A stretch of 64,000 nucleotides of DNA. Origin: Alistipes sp. Its GTDB lineage: Bacteria; Bacteroidota; Bacteroidia; Bacteroidales; Rikenellaceae. Both the position numbers and the translations under genes were made by a program. The notes under the pieces are model-generated. The model was not told the origin of the DNA. It was given only the letters and a program-made list of their open reading frames with translations, and made no database searches. Below are positions 41,708 to 54,162 of this stretch, one piece after another. The first letter of the stretch is position 1; every line of letters begins with the position of its first letter. Location of the stretch: assembly GCA_031285405.1 (NCBI GenBank), contig JAITWH010000026.1, positions 41,259-105,258 on the forward strand. The letters are read 5' to 3'.

Positions 41708-42781
41708 TCACTGTTTAGTTGCTTCGCCGCGAAGAGGGACAGTGAGGAGTTGGCGTGTGTCGGCGGGGGAGAGATCCAGGCCGAGGGTGTACATCAGTTT
41801 GGTGAGGGCGGCTTCGGCGGTCATGTCGCGGCCCGAGATCACGCCCAGCTCGGCGAGGCGCAGGCCCGACTCGTAGATCGGTTCGACGCCGCCGGCGAGG
41901 CACTGGGTGATGTTGACGACGTGGACGCCGCGGTCGATGGCGCGGCGCAGGGTGTCGAAAAACCAGGGGGCCGTGGGGGTGTTGCCCGAGCCGAAACTCT
42001 GGATAATCAGACCGTCGATGCCCCTTTTGCTGCTTTCGCTTTCGCTGCCGGCGTTCCGGCCGCCGTTGCCATTTCCGGTTGCGATCGTGTCGAAAATGCG
42101 CGGATCGAGGCCCGGAAATAGGCGCACGAATGCGACGTTGGTGTTGAGGCGGGTCGAAATTTTTAGCGTTGCGGAGGGGTTTTCGGGTCGGGCGATCGCC
42201 CCCTCATTGTAGTTGATCGTGACCCCCACCTCGGCCAGCGGCGGGTAGTTTTCGGAGGTGAAGGCGTTGAGCTGCTGGGCGCTCCACTTGGTGGTGCGGT
42301 TGGCGCGAAAGAGGCGGTTTTGGAAGTAGATGCTCACCTCGGGCACCATCGGGCCGCCGTTCGGGTGGCGGGCGGAGGCGATTTCTACCGCCGTTACCAA
42401 GTTTTCGCGGCCGTCGGTGCGCAGCACGCCTATCGGGATTTGGCTGCCGGTGAAGACGACCGGTTTGGCGAGATTTTCGAGCATGAAGCTGAGCGCCGAC
42501 GCCGTGTAGGCCATCGTGTCGGTGCCGTGGAGGATGACGAAGCCGTCGAACGTTGCGTAGTTGTCGCGGATCGTCTCGGCCAGGCGCGCCCAATCGGCCG
42601 GCGTCACGTCCGACGAGTCGATCGGTGGGAACCCCTCGTGGTACTCGATCTCGACCCCGAGGCGTTTCAGGGCCGGAATCTCGCTCTCTATCTCTCTGAA
42701 GTTGAGCGGTTTCAGGGCTCCCGTTGCGGGGTCGGAGACCATTCCTATGGTGCCGCCGGTGTAGATCAGTAAGATTCTCAC
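41708..42781 (-). CDS. ansA: Type I L-asparaginase, with repeat-derived loop
   Basis: 357 aa, close to family length. Hydrolyses asparagine to aspartate and ammonia. The first catalytic motif is IYTGGTIGM (Thr 11 region) and the second is ILHGTDTMAYTASAL (~82-96, Thr-Asp-Thr); substrate residues around NITQCLAGGVEP follow. No signal peptide, so cytoplasmic type I. Residues between the two domains (IATGNGNGGRNAGSESESSK, ~233-252) contain GNGGRNAG, which is the translated GGAACGCCGGC module in the same frame as in infB. The inter-domain linker position makes tolerance plausible. Solitary, with the hairpin at 41561-41608 as probable terminator. Confidence 0.94.
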   Translation of the reverse strand: MRILLIYTGGTIGMVSDPATGALKPLNFREIESEIPALKRLGVEIEYHEGFPPIDSSDVTPADWARLAETIRDNYATFDGFVILHGTDTMAYTASALSFMLENLAKPVVFTGSQIPIGVLRTDGRENLVTAVEIASARHPNGGPMVPEVSIYFQNRLFRANRTTKWSAQQLNAFTSENYPPLAEVGVTINYNEGAIARPENPSATLKISTRLNTNVAFVRLFPGLDPRIFDTIATGNGNGGRNAGSESESSKRGIDGLIIQSFGSGNTPTAPWFFDTLRRAIDRGVHVVNITQCLAGGVEPIYESGLRLAELGVISGRDMTAEAALTKLMYTLGLDLSPADTRQLLTVPLRGEATKQ

Positions 42782-42963
42782 TTCAATTAAGAATTAAAAA
42801 TTAAGAATTAAGAATTTGAAAATTCGAGAATTTAGAAATTGGCTACGCGGAATTAATTGAAAATTGAAAGTTGAAAATGGGCTACGCGGTATGCTGGATT
42901 GCTTCGCTTTGCTCGCAATGACGAGTGTTGCGTAGCTAATTCTTAATTTTTAATTCTTAATTC
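42782..42963. repeat. Dispersed modules between obgE and ansA
   Basis: AATTAAGAATTAAAAATTAA, ATTGAAAATTGAAAGTTG, GCTACGCGG twice, a CAATCC module (GATTGCTTCGCTTTGCTCGC) and the mirrored AATTCTTAATTTTTAATTC. No gene. Confidence 0.85.
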
Positions 42964-43968
42964 TTAATTGAGCATTGCCCAGAGCGTGTCTTTAAGGGTG
43001 GGGAGGTTGAGGCCCGAGACGGAGGAGATGAACGACGCCTCGATGTCGGGCGGGAAGGTGGCCGCGACCTCGGCCTGCATGGCCGCGAGCAGCTCGGCGT
43101 CCAACATGTCGCACTTGGTGATCGCCACCAGACGGCGCTTGTCCAACATCTCGGGGTTGTACTGGCGCAGCTCGCCCAGCAGGATGTCGTACTCGGCGCG
43201 CAGCGTGCGGGGGGTGTCGGCCGGAATCATGAAGAGCAGGATCGAGTTGCGCTCGATGTGGCGCAGGAAGCGCGTGCCGATCCCCTTGCCCTCGTGCGCA
43301 CCCTCGATGATGCCCGGAATGTCGGCCATCACGAACGAGTGGCCGTCGCGCACCTCGACGATGCCGAGGTTGGGCTCCAGCGTGGTGAAGGCGTAGTCGG
43401 CGATCTTGGGCTTGGCGGCGCTCACGACGGAGAGCAGCGTGCTCTTGCCGGCGTTGGGGAAGCCCACCAAGCCAACGTCGGCCAACAGCTTGAGCTCCAG
43501 TACGAAGGCCTGCTCGATGCCCGGCTCGCCGGGTTGGGAGTAGCGGGGCGCCTGGTTGGTGGCGGTCTTGAAGTGCCAGTTGCCGAGGCCGCCGCGACCT
43601 CCGGCGAGCAGCATCTTCTCCTCGCCGTCTTGCGTCACCTCGGCCACCACTTCGCCCGTCTCGGCGTCTTTGGCTATCGTGCCTAACGGTACCTCTATAT
43701 ATATGTCCGCGCCGGCCTTGCCGCTCGACCGCGAACCGAAGCCGCCGCTGCCGTGCTCGGCGAAGATGTGGCGCTGGTACTTCAGGTGGATCAGCGTCCA
43801 GTAGTGGCTGTTGCCCCGCAGGATGATGCTGCCGCCTCGGCCGCCGTCGCCGCCGTCCGGACCACCGAACGCGACGAACTTCTCGCGACGAAAATGCGAA
43901 CTGCCCGCACCGCCGTTGCCCGATCGGGCGAAAATTTTTACGTAGTCTACGAAGTTTGAACCTGACAT
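42964..43968 (-). CDS. obgE: GTPase Obg/CgtA
   Basis: 334 aa. Ribosome-associated GTPase in 50S assembly and stress control. The N-terminal Obg domain (~1-158) is Gly-rich ([51 protein letters not shown]). The G domain has [14 protein letters not shown] (P loop), [16 protein letters not shown] (G3) and ITKCD (G4). It ends after the G domain without the variable third domain, as is common in this phylum. Divergent from greA, with promoters ~10 bp apart. Confidence 0.96.
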   Translation of the reverse strand: MSGSNFVDYVKIFARSGNGGAGSSHFRREKFVAFGGPDGGDGGRGGSIILRGNSHYWTLIHLKYQRHIFAEHGSGGFGSRSSGKAGADIYIEVPLGTIAKDAETGEVVAEVTQDGEEKMLLAGGRGGLGNWHFKTATNQAPRYSQPGEPGIEQAFVLELKLLADVGLVGFPNAGKSTLLSVVSAAKPKIADYAFTTLEPNLGIVEVRDGHSFVMADIPGIIEGAHEGKGIGTRFLRHIERNSILLFMIPADTPRTLRAEYDILLGELRQYNPEMLDKRRLVAITKCDMLDAELLAAMQAEVAATFPPDIEASFISSVSGLNLPTLKDTLWAMLN

Positions 43969-44044
43969 AAAGCCAATTAAAAATTAAGAATTAAGAATTA
44001 AGAATTGGCTACGCAGAATGATTTTGCCGCCGGTGTTCAGGTTA

Positions 44045-44072
44045 CAAAAGTAGTGGATATTTGGATATTTTA
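44045..44072 (-). promoter_or_regulatory. Promoter of obgE
   Basis: TACTTTTG (complement of 44045-44052) is a -7 match. The -33 region around 44070 is TTTT rather than TTTG. It overlaps the divergent greA promoter. Confidence 0.45.
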
Positions 44073-44091
44073 AAAACGTTGCATATCTTTG
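44060..44091 (+). promoter_or_regulatory. Promoter of greA
   Basis: TTTG at 44060-44063 and TATCTTTG at 44084-44091, spacing 20, upstream of greA with a ~105-nt leader. Confidence 0.7.
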
Positions 44092-44203
44092 CCTTTATAC
44101 TTTTACGCTTTGGCGTGTTAATTGATGTCGTTTCGGCTGTCGGTCGGGACTTTTTGTTACATTTCGGCCGCAGGGTCGGGATTTTTTTGTTTTTTTAGAA
44201 CTT

Positions 44204-44680
44204 ATGACAACACAAATTACATACCTCACCGAGGAGGGTTTCGAAAAGGCTAAGGCCGAGTTGGAGCAGTTGCGGTCGGTCGAACGGCCCGCCGCGTCGC
44301 GCGCGATTGCCGAGGCAAGGGACAAGGGCGATCTGTCGGAGAACGCCGAGTATGACGCGGCCAAGGAGGCGCAGGGGATGCTCGAAATGAGGATCGCGCA
44401 GCTGGAAGGGATGTTGGCGTCGGCCAGGCTGCTGGATCGGTCGAAGGTCGGGACGGATACTGTGCAGATACTCAACAAGGTACGGTTGCTGAATGTGGGT
44501 ACAGGCAAGGAGGTCGTGTATACCCTTGTGCCCGAAAAGGAGGCTAATCTGCGCGAGGGAAAGTTGGCCACCACCACTCCTATTGCCGCCGCGCTGATGG
44601 GCCATAAGAAGGGGGATGTGGTTGAGGTTACCGTTCCGGCGGGGGTTATGGAGTTGGAGATTTTGGAAATCTCTATCTAA
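44204..44680 (+). CDS. greA: Transcription elongation factor GreA
   Basis: 158 aa. Rescues backtracked RNA polymerase by stimulating transcript cleavage. The N-terminal coiled coil has YLTEEGFEKAKAELEQLRSV and the acidic tip EARDKGDLSENAEYDAAKE with the invariant D and E. The C-terminal FKBP-like domain has VVYTLVPEKEANLREGKLAT and PIAAALMGHKKGDVVEVTVP. The last 39 bp, coding for GVMELEILEISI and the stop, are repeated exactly at 45979-46017. Confidence 0.97.
   Translation: MTTQITYLTEEGFEKAKAELEQLRSVERPAASRAIAEARDKGDLSENAEYDAAKEAQGMLEMRIAQLEGMLASARLLDRSKVGTDTVQILNKVRLLNVGTGKEVVYTLVPEKEANLREGKLATTTPIAAALMGHKKGDVVEVTVPAGVMELEILEISI
44642..44680 (+). repeat. 39-bp direct repeat, left copy (3' end of greA)
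   Basis: Begins GGGGTTATGGAGTTGGAGAT and ends with the greA stop codon. The exact second copy is at 45979-46017. Both copies are followed by a GGAACGCCG(A/G)CGGCG module. Confidence 0.95.
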
Positions 44681-44739
44681 TTGAAAATTGGTCGGAACGC
44701 CGACGGCGATTTTAAATGAAAATGGGTTACGCTACAACT

Positions 44740-45957
44740 ATGCTACGCGGTAAAGTGGGGATTGCGACTTTGATTGCGGGGGTGGTCGTGCTCGCGGGTT
44801 GCGGGTCGGGCGGGGCGCGAAAAGTTCGTTTTGCCGATGGTGTACTCGGCGGAAAGCCCGTTGCGGAGCGGGTTGCGATGCCCGATGGCGGCGAGTTGGT
44901 GGTGGCGGACATCAACGCTTTCAGAGATTCGATTACTCTGCCACTCTCCATGCTTGTCGAGGAGCTTGAGATAATTCCGCTGGAGAGTCGCAACGAGGCG
45001 CTGTTCCAGAGCGGAAATGTTACCGTGTCCGATAATTATATAGGTATCGCGACAAATGTTCCGCGGTCGTTCAAGCTGTTTGACCGTAGCGGAAAGTATC
45101 TGCGCGACATAGGCCATGAGGGACGCGGCCCGGGCGAGTATGGGATGATATACTCGGCGGCCATCGACGAAGAGTCACAGACCATATACATTTTGCCGTG
45201 GCAGACAGAGCAGCTGCTCGTGTTCGGCATCGACGGGAGTATCAGGAAGCCTGTGAAATTGGCTTACGGTTCGTCCAAAGGGGTGTTCGACATCAATGCC
45301 GACGGCACAATCAGTCTTGCGACGCTGCCCTTCGGCTCGCCTGTGTGGGCGTGGACGCAGGACAGGGAGGGGAATGTGATCAACGAGATCGCGAATCCTG
45401 CTCCAGAGCGGCATGTCGATTTCAGCAGCGAGATAGTGGCGGGGCGTAACGCGGGTGGTTTCGACCCCTATATGATGATATTCGGCAATCCGTCGAGCGA
45501 CACGCTGGGGCGATACGACGTGGCGGCGGGGCGTGTGCGGTCACTATTCACAGTCAAAAACATCTTGTCAAAACGGCCGCCTTACTATATGTATGGTGAG
45601 CTGCCTGGCCACTTTTATGGCCGTTTTGCCCCGGGTATGGAGCAGGTGGGGGCGAACGTGTCGCAGGGGCTTCCGCCGCAGAACTTCATTGTGGACAAGG
45701 AGACTTTGCAGGGGGCGTTCTTCGGTCTGGCGATAGATGAGTTGGGTGGGTTGGATGTGGGGGATTGGCCCGAATTCTCGCAGGGGTATTATATCGGTAA
45801 CTTTACGACGATCGGTCTGAAGAGGCAGCTCGGTGAGTTGATTGCCTCGGGGCGTATCCCCGACCCTGATGTGTTGCAGCGGGTGGTGGCGCTTAATGAC
45901 TCGCTATTGGAAGAGGATAATAATGTTGTCTTGCTTGGGAAACTTCGCAACAATTGA
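44740..45957 (+). CDS. 6-bladed beta-propeller lipoprotein
   Basis: 405 aa from MLRGKVGIATLIAGVVVLAG with the lipidation Cys directly after. The ATG itself lies in the dispersed GCTACGCGG module (ATGCTACGCGG); a Met eight codons upstream is also in repeat. The mature protein matches the Bacteroidales 6-bladed beta-propeller lipoproteins: LVEELEIIPLESRNEALFQS, YIGIATNVPRSFKLFDRSGK, YLRDIGHEGRGPGEYGMI (the conserved G.GPGEY motif) and a C-terminal region RVVALNDSLLEEDNNVVLL. Probably periplasmic or surface-exposed, binding partner unknown. The gene is bracketed by 39-bp copies of the greA end, so it appears to have been inserted there. Confidence 0.8.
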   Translation: MLRGKVGIATLIAGVVVLAGCGSGGARKVRFADGVLGGKPVAERVAMPDGGELVVADINAFRDSITLPLSMLVEELEIIPLESRNEALFQSGNVTVSDNYIGIATNVPRSFKLFDRSGKYLRDIGHEGRGPGEYGMIYSAAIDEESQTIYILPWQTEQLLVFGIDGSIRKPVKLAYGSSKGVFDINADGTISLATLPFGSPVWAWTQDREGNVINEIANPAPERHVDFSSEIVAGRNAGGFDPYMMIFGNPSSDTLGRYDVAAGRVRSLFTVKNILSKRPPYYMYGELPGHFYGRFAPGMEQVGANVSQGLPPQNFIVDKETLQGAFFGLAIDELGGLDVGDWPEFSQGYYIGNFTTIGLKRQLGELIASGRIPDPDVLQRVVALNDSLLEEDNNVVLLGKLRNN

Positions 45958-45978
45958 GAATTGGCCGGAACGCCGGCC

Positions 45979-46017
45979 GGGGTTATGGAGTTGGAGATTT
46001 TGGAAATCTCTATCTAA
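45979..46017 (+). repeat. 39-bp direct repeat, right copy
   Basis: Exact duplicate of the last 39 bp of greA, including the stop codon, lying 22 bp past the propeller gene. It is not part of a gene here. Confidence 0.95.
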
Positions 46018-46107
46018 GCCGGAACGCCGGCGGCGGTTTTTGCTACGCAGAAATTGAAAATTGAGAATTGAAAATGGGCTGACGCGGGGTTTTGCTACGC
46101 GGTACTT

Positions 46108-46232
46108 AAAAAAGCGTGACATTTGTCACGCTTTTTTTTGGTCGAGTGTTACCTATGTAACGGTTTTTTTTGGCCGTGTGTTACTTATGTAACGCTTTTT
46201 TGGTCGAGTGTTACCTATGTCACGGTTTTTTT
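46108..46232 (+). terminator. Array of four terminator-like hairpins
   Basis: Units of ~30-36 bp: GCGTGACATTTGTCACGC plus a T run, then GTTACCTATGTAACGG, GTTACTTATGTAACGC and GTTACCTATGTCACGG, each followed by TTTTTTT(G). Each is a short stem plus T run on the plus strand. Placed after greA and the propeller gene, the array should block read-through strongly. Arose by tandem duplication with divergence. Confidence 0.75.
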
Positions 46233-46236
46233 GGGT

Positions 46237-46743
46237 TGTTTTTTCTTATTATTATAGGTATGGTTGTTTTTTTTGTTTCTTAGGGGCTTTTATGGTTGCG
46301 AGTTATTACGTTTTTGGGGGTGGTTTTGTTTCAGTTTTTTTGATTTTTTTTCACTTTTCACTAAATCGCTATTCGGTAGATCCCTCGTCGCTTTGCTCGC
46401 TCGGGATGACAATAATACAGTCGCCTCATTATGAGGCGACTGTATTCTGGATTGCTTCGCTTTGCTCGCAATGACGGGGGGGGGCTCCTTGACCACCCCG
46501 CCCTTCGGACCCCTTAGCGGTTGCCGAGCGGATTGCTCGGCGATTTCAGCTCGGCAACTTGGGCTGCCTACGCCCCCCCCTCCGGAGGAGGGGAACTTGC
46601 TACGCAACGTTTAGGCTAACGCGGTATTAGGCTGCGCGTTAGCACTAATCACTAATCACTAACCACTAACCACTAACCACTAACCACTAACCACTAACCA
46701 CTAAATCGCTGCGGCCGTTGCCGCCGCTGCCGGCGTTCCGGCT
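46237..46743. repeat. Dispersed-repeat block with long heptamer array
   Basis: About 500 bp, no gene. GGGATCT module, inverted CAATCC pair around ATACAGTCGCCTC..GAGGCGACTGTAT (a 13-bp-arm hairpin, 46416-46447), a GAGCGGATTGCTCGGCGATTTC segment, GCTACGC, GCGTTAGCACTAATCAC, then about nine tandem CACTAAC heptamers (46639-46702) and GGCCGTTGCCGCCGCTGCCGG. Confidence 0.8.
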
Positions 46744-48069
46744 TTAATTGTTAATTGGTTTGTATTTGGCGATGTAGGTGGGGTCGATGGTTACTCCGAG
46801 GCCTGGGCCGGTGGGGACCTTCATCATGCTGGCGTTGAGGGTGAGCGGCGAGGTGGGGCACTCGAACGGAACGTGGGTGCCGAACCCTTTGAACTCGTGG
46901 TGGGGCGTGGGGTTGGGGAGCGCCGAGACCAGCAGCGAGTTGTAGAGGTAGCCCAGCGAGCCGCCAGACATGTGCGTGAGGCACTTTTTGCCAACCGCGT
47001 CGGCCATCAGCGCCACGCGCATCGAGCGGATGAAGCCGCCGAAGTAGTAGGCGTCGGGTTCGACGATGTCGAGGCCGTCGTGCGCCAACAGCCAGCGGTA
47101 GTTGTAGAAGTTTTGATCCTGCTCGCCGTTGGCGATGGGGATCGAGAGGGCGTCAGCAACCTTTTTGACCTCCTCGAAGTTGTCGAAAAAGACAGGCTCC
47201 TCGAAGTAGCCGAAGCGGTGCTCCTCAAGGATGCGGCCGATGCGGATCGCCTCGTCGGCGCTGTAATATCCGTTGGCGTCGGCGTAGAGTGCCCAGTCGG
47301 GGTAGCGGTCGCGTACCATGGGGATCAGTTTTTCGCTCTTGCCCGGGATGCCTTTGTAGTGGATGTCGCGGTTGCCGTCCCACATGAAGCCGACCTTGAT
47401 CTTTAGTGCGCGGACGTCGAACTCGGAGACCTCCTCTTGGATTCTTCTAAAGTGTTCGTCGAGGGGCAGTTGGCGCAGCTCGGTTGCGTAGTAGAGCCCT
47501 ATCTCGGGGTTGCGCATGCCGCCTATCAGGTCGGCCGCGCTTTTGCCCGAAATTTTGCCCATCATGTCGATGATGGCGAACTCGATCGTGGCCAACGGGA
47601 GGCCTATCGCCATGCCGTTGAGGCGGAAATTGAGGCGGTACATGAATATCCACTCGACCAGTGCGTCGAGTTCGCGCGCGTCCTGGCCGATGAAGAACGG
47701 GATCACCTGGCCGCGCATGATGCGGGCGAAGGGGCCTGTGGAGCCGTGGCCCACGGAGATTCCCTCGGCGCCATCCTTGGACCTTACGCGACAGAGGTAG
47801 CGGCCGTCGAGTTCGAGCAGCTCAAGCGTGTCGATTATCACGGGGTCGGGGAAGAGCTCTTTTCGGAAAATTGGGCGTCGGAGCGCTTCGTCGAGTTTTT
47901 CGTAGCGGGCTTGTAGCTCGTCGGCGGTGAACTTCGAGGGGCTGGGAGTTGACTTTTGGGTCGAGATCGGGGTCTGTGGCGCCTCTCCGGATAGGGCCGG
48001 AAGTATGGGCAGGGCGGCTATGGCGGCTCCTGCGGTTAGGGTTTTGGTTATGAATTCGCGTCTTTTCAT
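46744..48069 (-). CDS. Enolase-superfamily (mandelate racemase/muconate lactonizing-like) protein
   Basis: 441 aa with a Tat-like N-terminus (MKRREFITKTLTAGAAIAAL). The N-terminal capping domain (~65-170) is followed by the TIM barrel. Superfamily ligands are visible: LKIKVGF (KxK base region), LYADANGYYSADEA (metal Asp), FGYFEEPVFFDNFEEV (metal Glu), IANGEQDQN (metal Glu) and CLTHMSGGSLGY (candidate His). Such enzymes abstract a proton next to a carboxylate, for example in sugar-acid dehydration. The Tat-type signal implies a periplasmic place, unusual for the group but frequent in Bacteroidetes. The substrate cannot be read from sequence. The stop lies at the edge of a repeat block. Confidence 0.85.
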   Translation of the reverse strand: MKRREFITKTLTAGAAIAALPILPALSGEAPQTPISTQKSTPSPSKFTADELQARYEKLDEALRRPIFRKELFPDPVIIDTLELLELDGRYLCRVRSKDGAEGISVGHGSTGPFARIMRGQVIPFFIGQDARELDALVEWIFMYRLNFRLNGMAIGLPLATIEFAIIDMMGKISGKSAADLIGGMRNPEIGLYYATELRQLPLDEHFRRIQEEVSEFDVRALKIKVGFMWDGNRDIHYKGIPGKSEKLIPMVRDRYPDWALYADANGYYSADEAIRIGRILEEHRFGYFEEPVFFDNFEEVKKVADALSIPIANGEQDQNFYNYRWLLAHDGLDIVEPDAYYFGGFIRSMRVALMADAVGKKCLTHMSGGSLGYLYNSLLVSALPNPTPHHEFKGFGTHVPFECPTSPLTLNASMMKVPTGPGLGVTIDPTYIAKYKPINN

Positions 48070-48099
48070 ACTTTGTGAAAATTAGTGAAAAGTTAAAAA

Positions 48100-48185
48100 C
48101 TAAAAGTGAAAAGTTGTGGTGTGCTTCGCACGTATTTTTATTTTGCGCGCGTTAGCACTAACCACTAACCACTAATCACTAACAA
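48100..48185. repeat. GTGCTTCGCAC and heptamer modules
   Basis: GGTGTGCTTCGCACGT, GCGCGCGTTAGCACTAACC and CACTAAC heptamers up to the esterase stop codon. Confidence 0.75.
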
Positions 48186-49223
<1,038 letters not shown>

Positions 49224-49259
49224 TCAACTCTTGAGGCTCACGCCTCTCGGTGCTTCGGC

Positions 49260-52805
<3,546 letters not shown>

Positions 52806-52861
52806 TGTATATCTGTGTGTTATGTGATTGCGGAAGTAAAATCTATCCGAAGATATGAACG

Positions 52862-52869
52862 CAAAAATA
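52862..52869 (-). promoter_or_regulatory. -7 element of nifJ
   Basis: TATTTTTG on the minus strand, 57 bp before the nifJ start. No clear -33 box. Confidence 0.45.
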
Positions 52870-52901
52870 GTGATTTTCGCCGGATATCGGGTATTTTATC
52901 A

Positions 52902-52909
52902 TATTTTTG
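52902..52909 (+). promoter_or_regulatory. -7 element of the M16 pair
   Basis: TATTTTTG 17 bp before the ATG at 52927. It places the transcript start downstream of the alternative Met at 52855 and so fixes the start codon. Confidence 0.55.
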
Positions 52910-52926
52910 CACAGTTTTTTAACCTA

Positions 52927-54162
52927 ATGATAACATACTCACAACATACGCTGCGGAACGGCCTTCGGGTCATCGTTCATCGCGCCGACGGAGGGGCGAT
53001 GGCCGCCGTCAACATGCTATACCGTGTCGGGTCGCGCAACGAGAATCCGGAGCGCACGGGGTTCGCACATCTGTTCGAGCACTTGATGTTTCGCGGCACT
53101 CGCGCCGTGCCCGACTTCGACACGCCGCTGCACAAGGTGTGCGCCGAGAACAACGCATTCACCAACAACGACTACACCGATTACTACGTCACCCTGCCGA
53201 GGGAGAATGTCGCCACGGCGCTGTGGCTCGAATCGGACAGGATGACCGGCTTGGACATCACGCCCGAGAAGCTCGAAGCGGAGAAGCGGGTGGTGGTCGA
53301 GGAGTTCAATCAACGCTACCTGGGACAGCCATACGGCGACGTGTGGATGCTGATGCGGAGGTTGGCCTACAAGGTGCATCCATATCGCTGGCAGACAATC
53401 GGCATGACGCCGGAGCATATCCTCGGGGCGTCGGGCGAGGATGTGCGCGCGTTTTATGAGCGGTATTACAATCCGGCCAACGCTATTCTGTCGATCGCGG
53501 CCCACCTCGATGTGGACGATATGTTGCGCATGGCCGAGGAGTGGTTCGGCGATATTCCCGCGGGGGTGGCGCCGGTGGATGTGCTGCCTCAGGAGCCCTT
53601 GATCGCCGAGGCGCGGCGGTTGGAGGTTGTGCGTGACGTGCCTGCGACGGCCATCATGATAGCATTTCCGATGGGGACGCGCACGTCGCGAAACTACTAC
53701 GCCGGCGATATTTTGTCGGACATTTTGGCGGGCGGATCGTCGGCGCGCATGTACGAGAGCCTCGTGCGGCAGCGGCGGCTGTTTTCGAGCGTCAACGCAT
53801 ACATCACCGTCGACCTCGACCCCGGACTCTTTGTCGTGACGGGACATCTGTTGCCCGAGACTCCGGTGTCGGTGGCCGAGGAGGCTCTGTGGGATGAGCT
53901 GCGCAGGTTGCAGGATGAACGGGTGGGCGACTACGAGCTCGAAAAGGTGAAGAACAAGTTCGAGGCCGAGACGGTGTTCGGCGAGCTCAATGTGATGAAC
54001 AAGGCGATGAATCTGGGTTTCTACGAGATGTTGGGCGACTTGGAGTTGGTGAATCGCGAGGTGGAGATATATCGCTCCTTCACCGCCGGCGAACTTCGGG
54101 ACGAGGCGGTCGCGATGTTCATTCCCGCGCGGTCGGCGACGTTAATATACAGCAAGTCATGA
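52927..54162 (+). CDS. M16 family zinc peptidase, catalytic subunit
   Basis: 411 aa from MITYSQHTLRNGLRVIVHRA. Inverted zinc motif HLFEH at residues 48-52 (FAHLFEHLMFRGT), with the downstream Glu in the EKRVVVEEFNQRYLGQPYGD region; the segment FYERYYNPANAILSIAAHLD begins the second half-domain. This is the processing-peptidase-like two-chain M16B type. No signal peptide is seen, so it is probably cytoplasmic or uses another route. Its stop overlaps the next gene's start by ATGA, and that gene codes for the inactive partner. Together they probably form a heterodimer that degrades or processes peptides. Confidence 0.92.
   Translation: MITYSQHTLRNGLRVIVHRADGGAMAAVNMLYRVGSRNENPERTGFAHLFEHLMFRGTRAVPDFDTPLHKVCAENNAFTNNDYTDYYVTLPRENVATALWLESDRMTGLDITPEKLEAEKRVVVEEFNQRYLGQPYGDVWMLMRRLAYKVHPYRWQTIGMTPEHILGASGEDVRAFYERYYNPANAILSIAAHLDVDDMLRMAEEWFGDIPAGVAPVDVLPQEPLIAEARRLEVVRDVPATAIMIAFPMGTRTSRNYYAGDILSDILAGGSSARMYESLVRQRRLFSSVNAYITVDLDPGLFVVTGHLLPETPVSVAEEALWDELRRLQDERVGDYELEKVKNKFEAETVFGELNVMNKAMNLGFYEMLGDLELVNREVEIYRSFTAGELRDEAVAMFIPARSATLIYSKS

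Noticed and set aside
45979..46017. Second greA fragment as a pseudogene
   Set aside because: Only 39 bp are present; it is a direct-repeat copy, not a decayed second gene.
46639..46702. Possible CRISPR array
   Set aside because: The units are adjacent 7-bp heptamers without spacers and no cas genes are nearby.
52855..52926. Extended N-terminus for the M16 peptidase
   Set aside because: The extra codons span the -7 box; the conserved fold starts after the Met at 52927.
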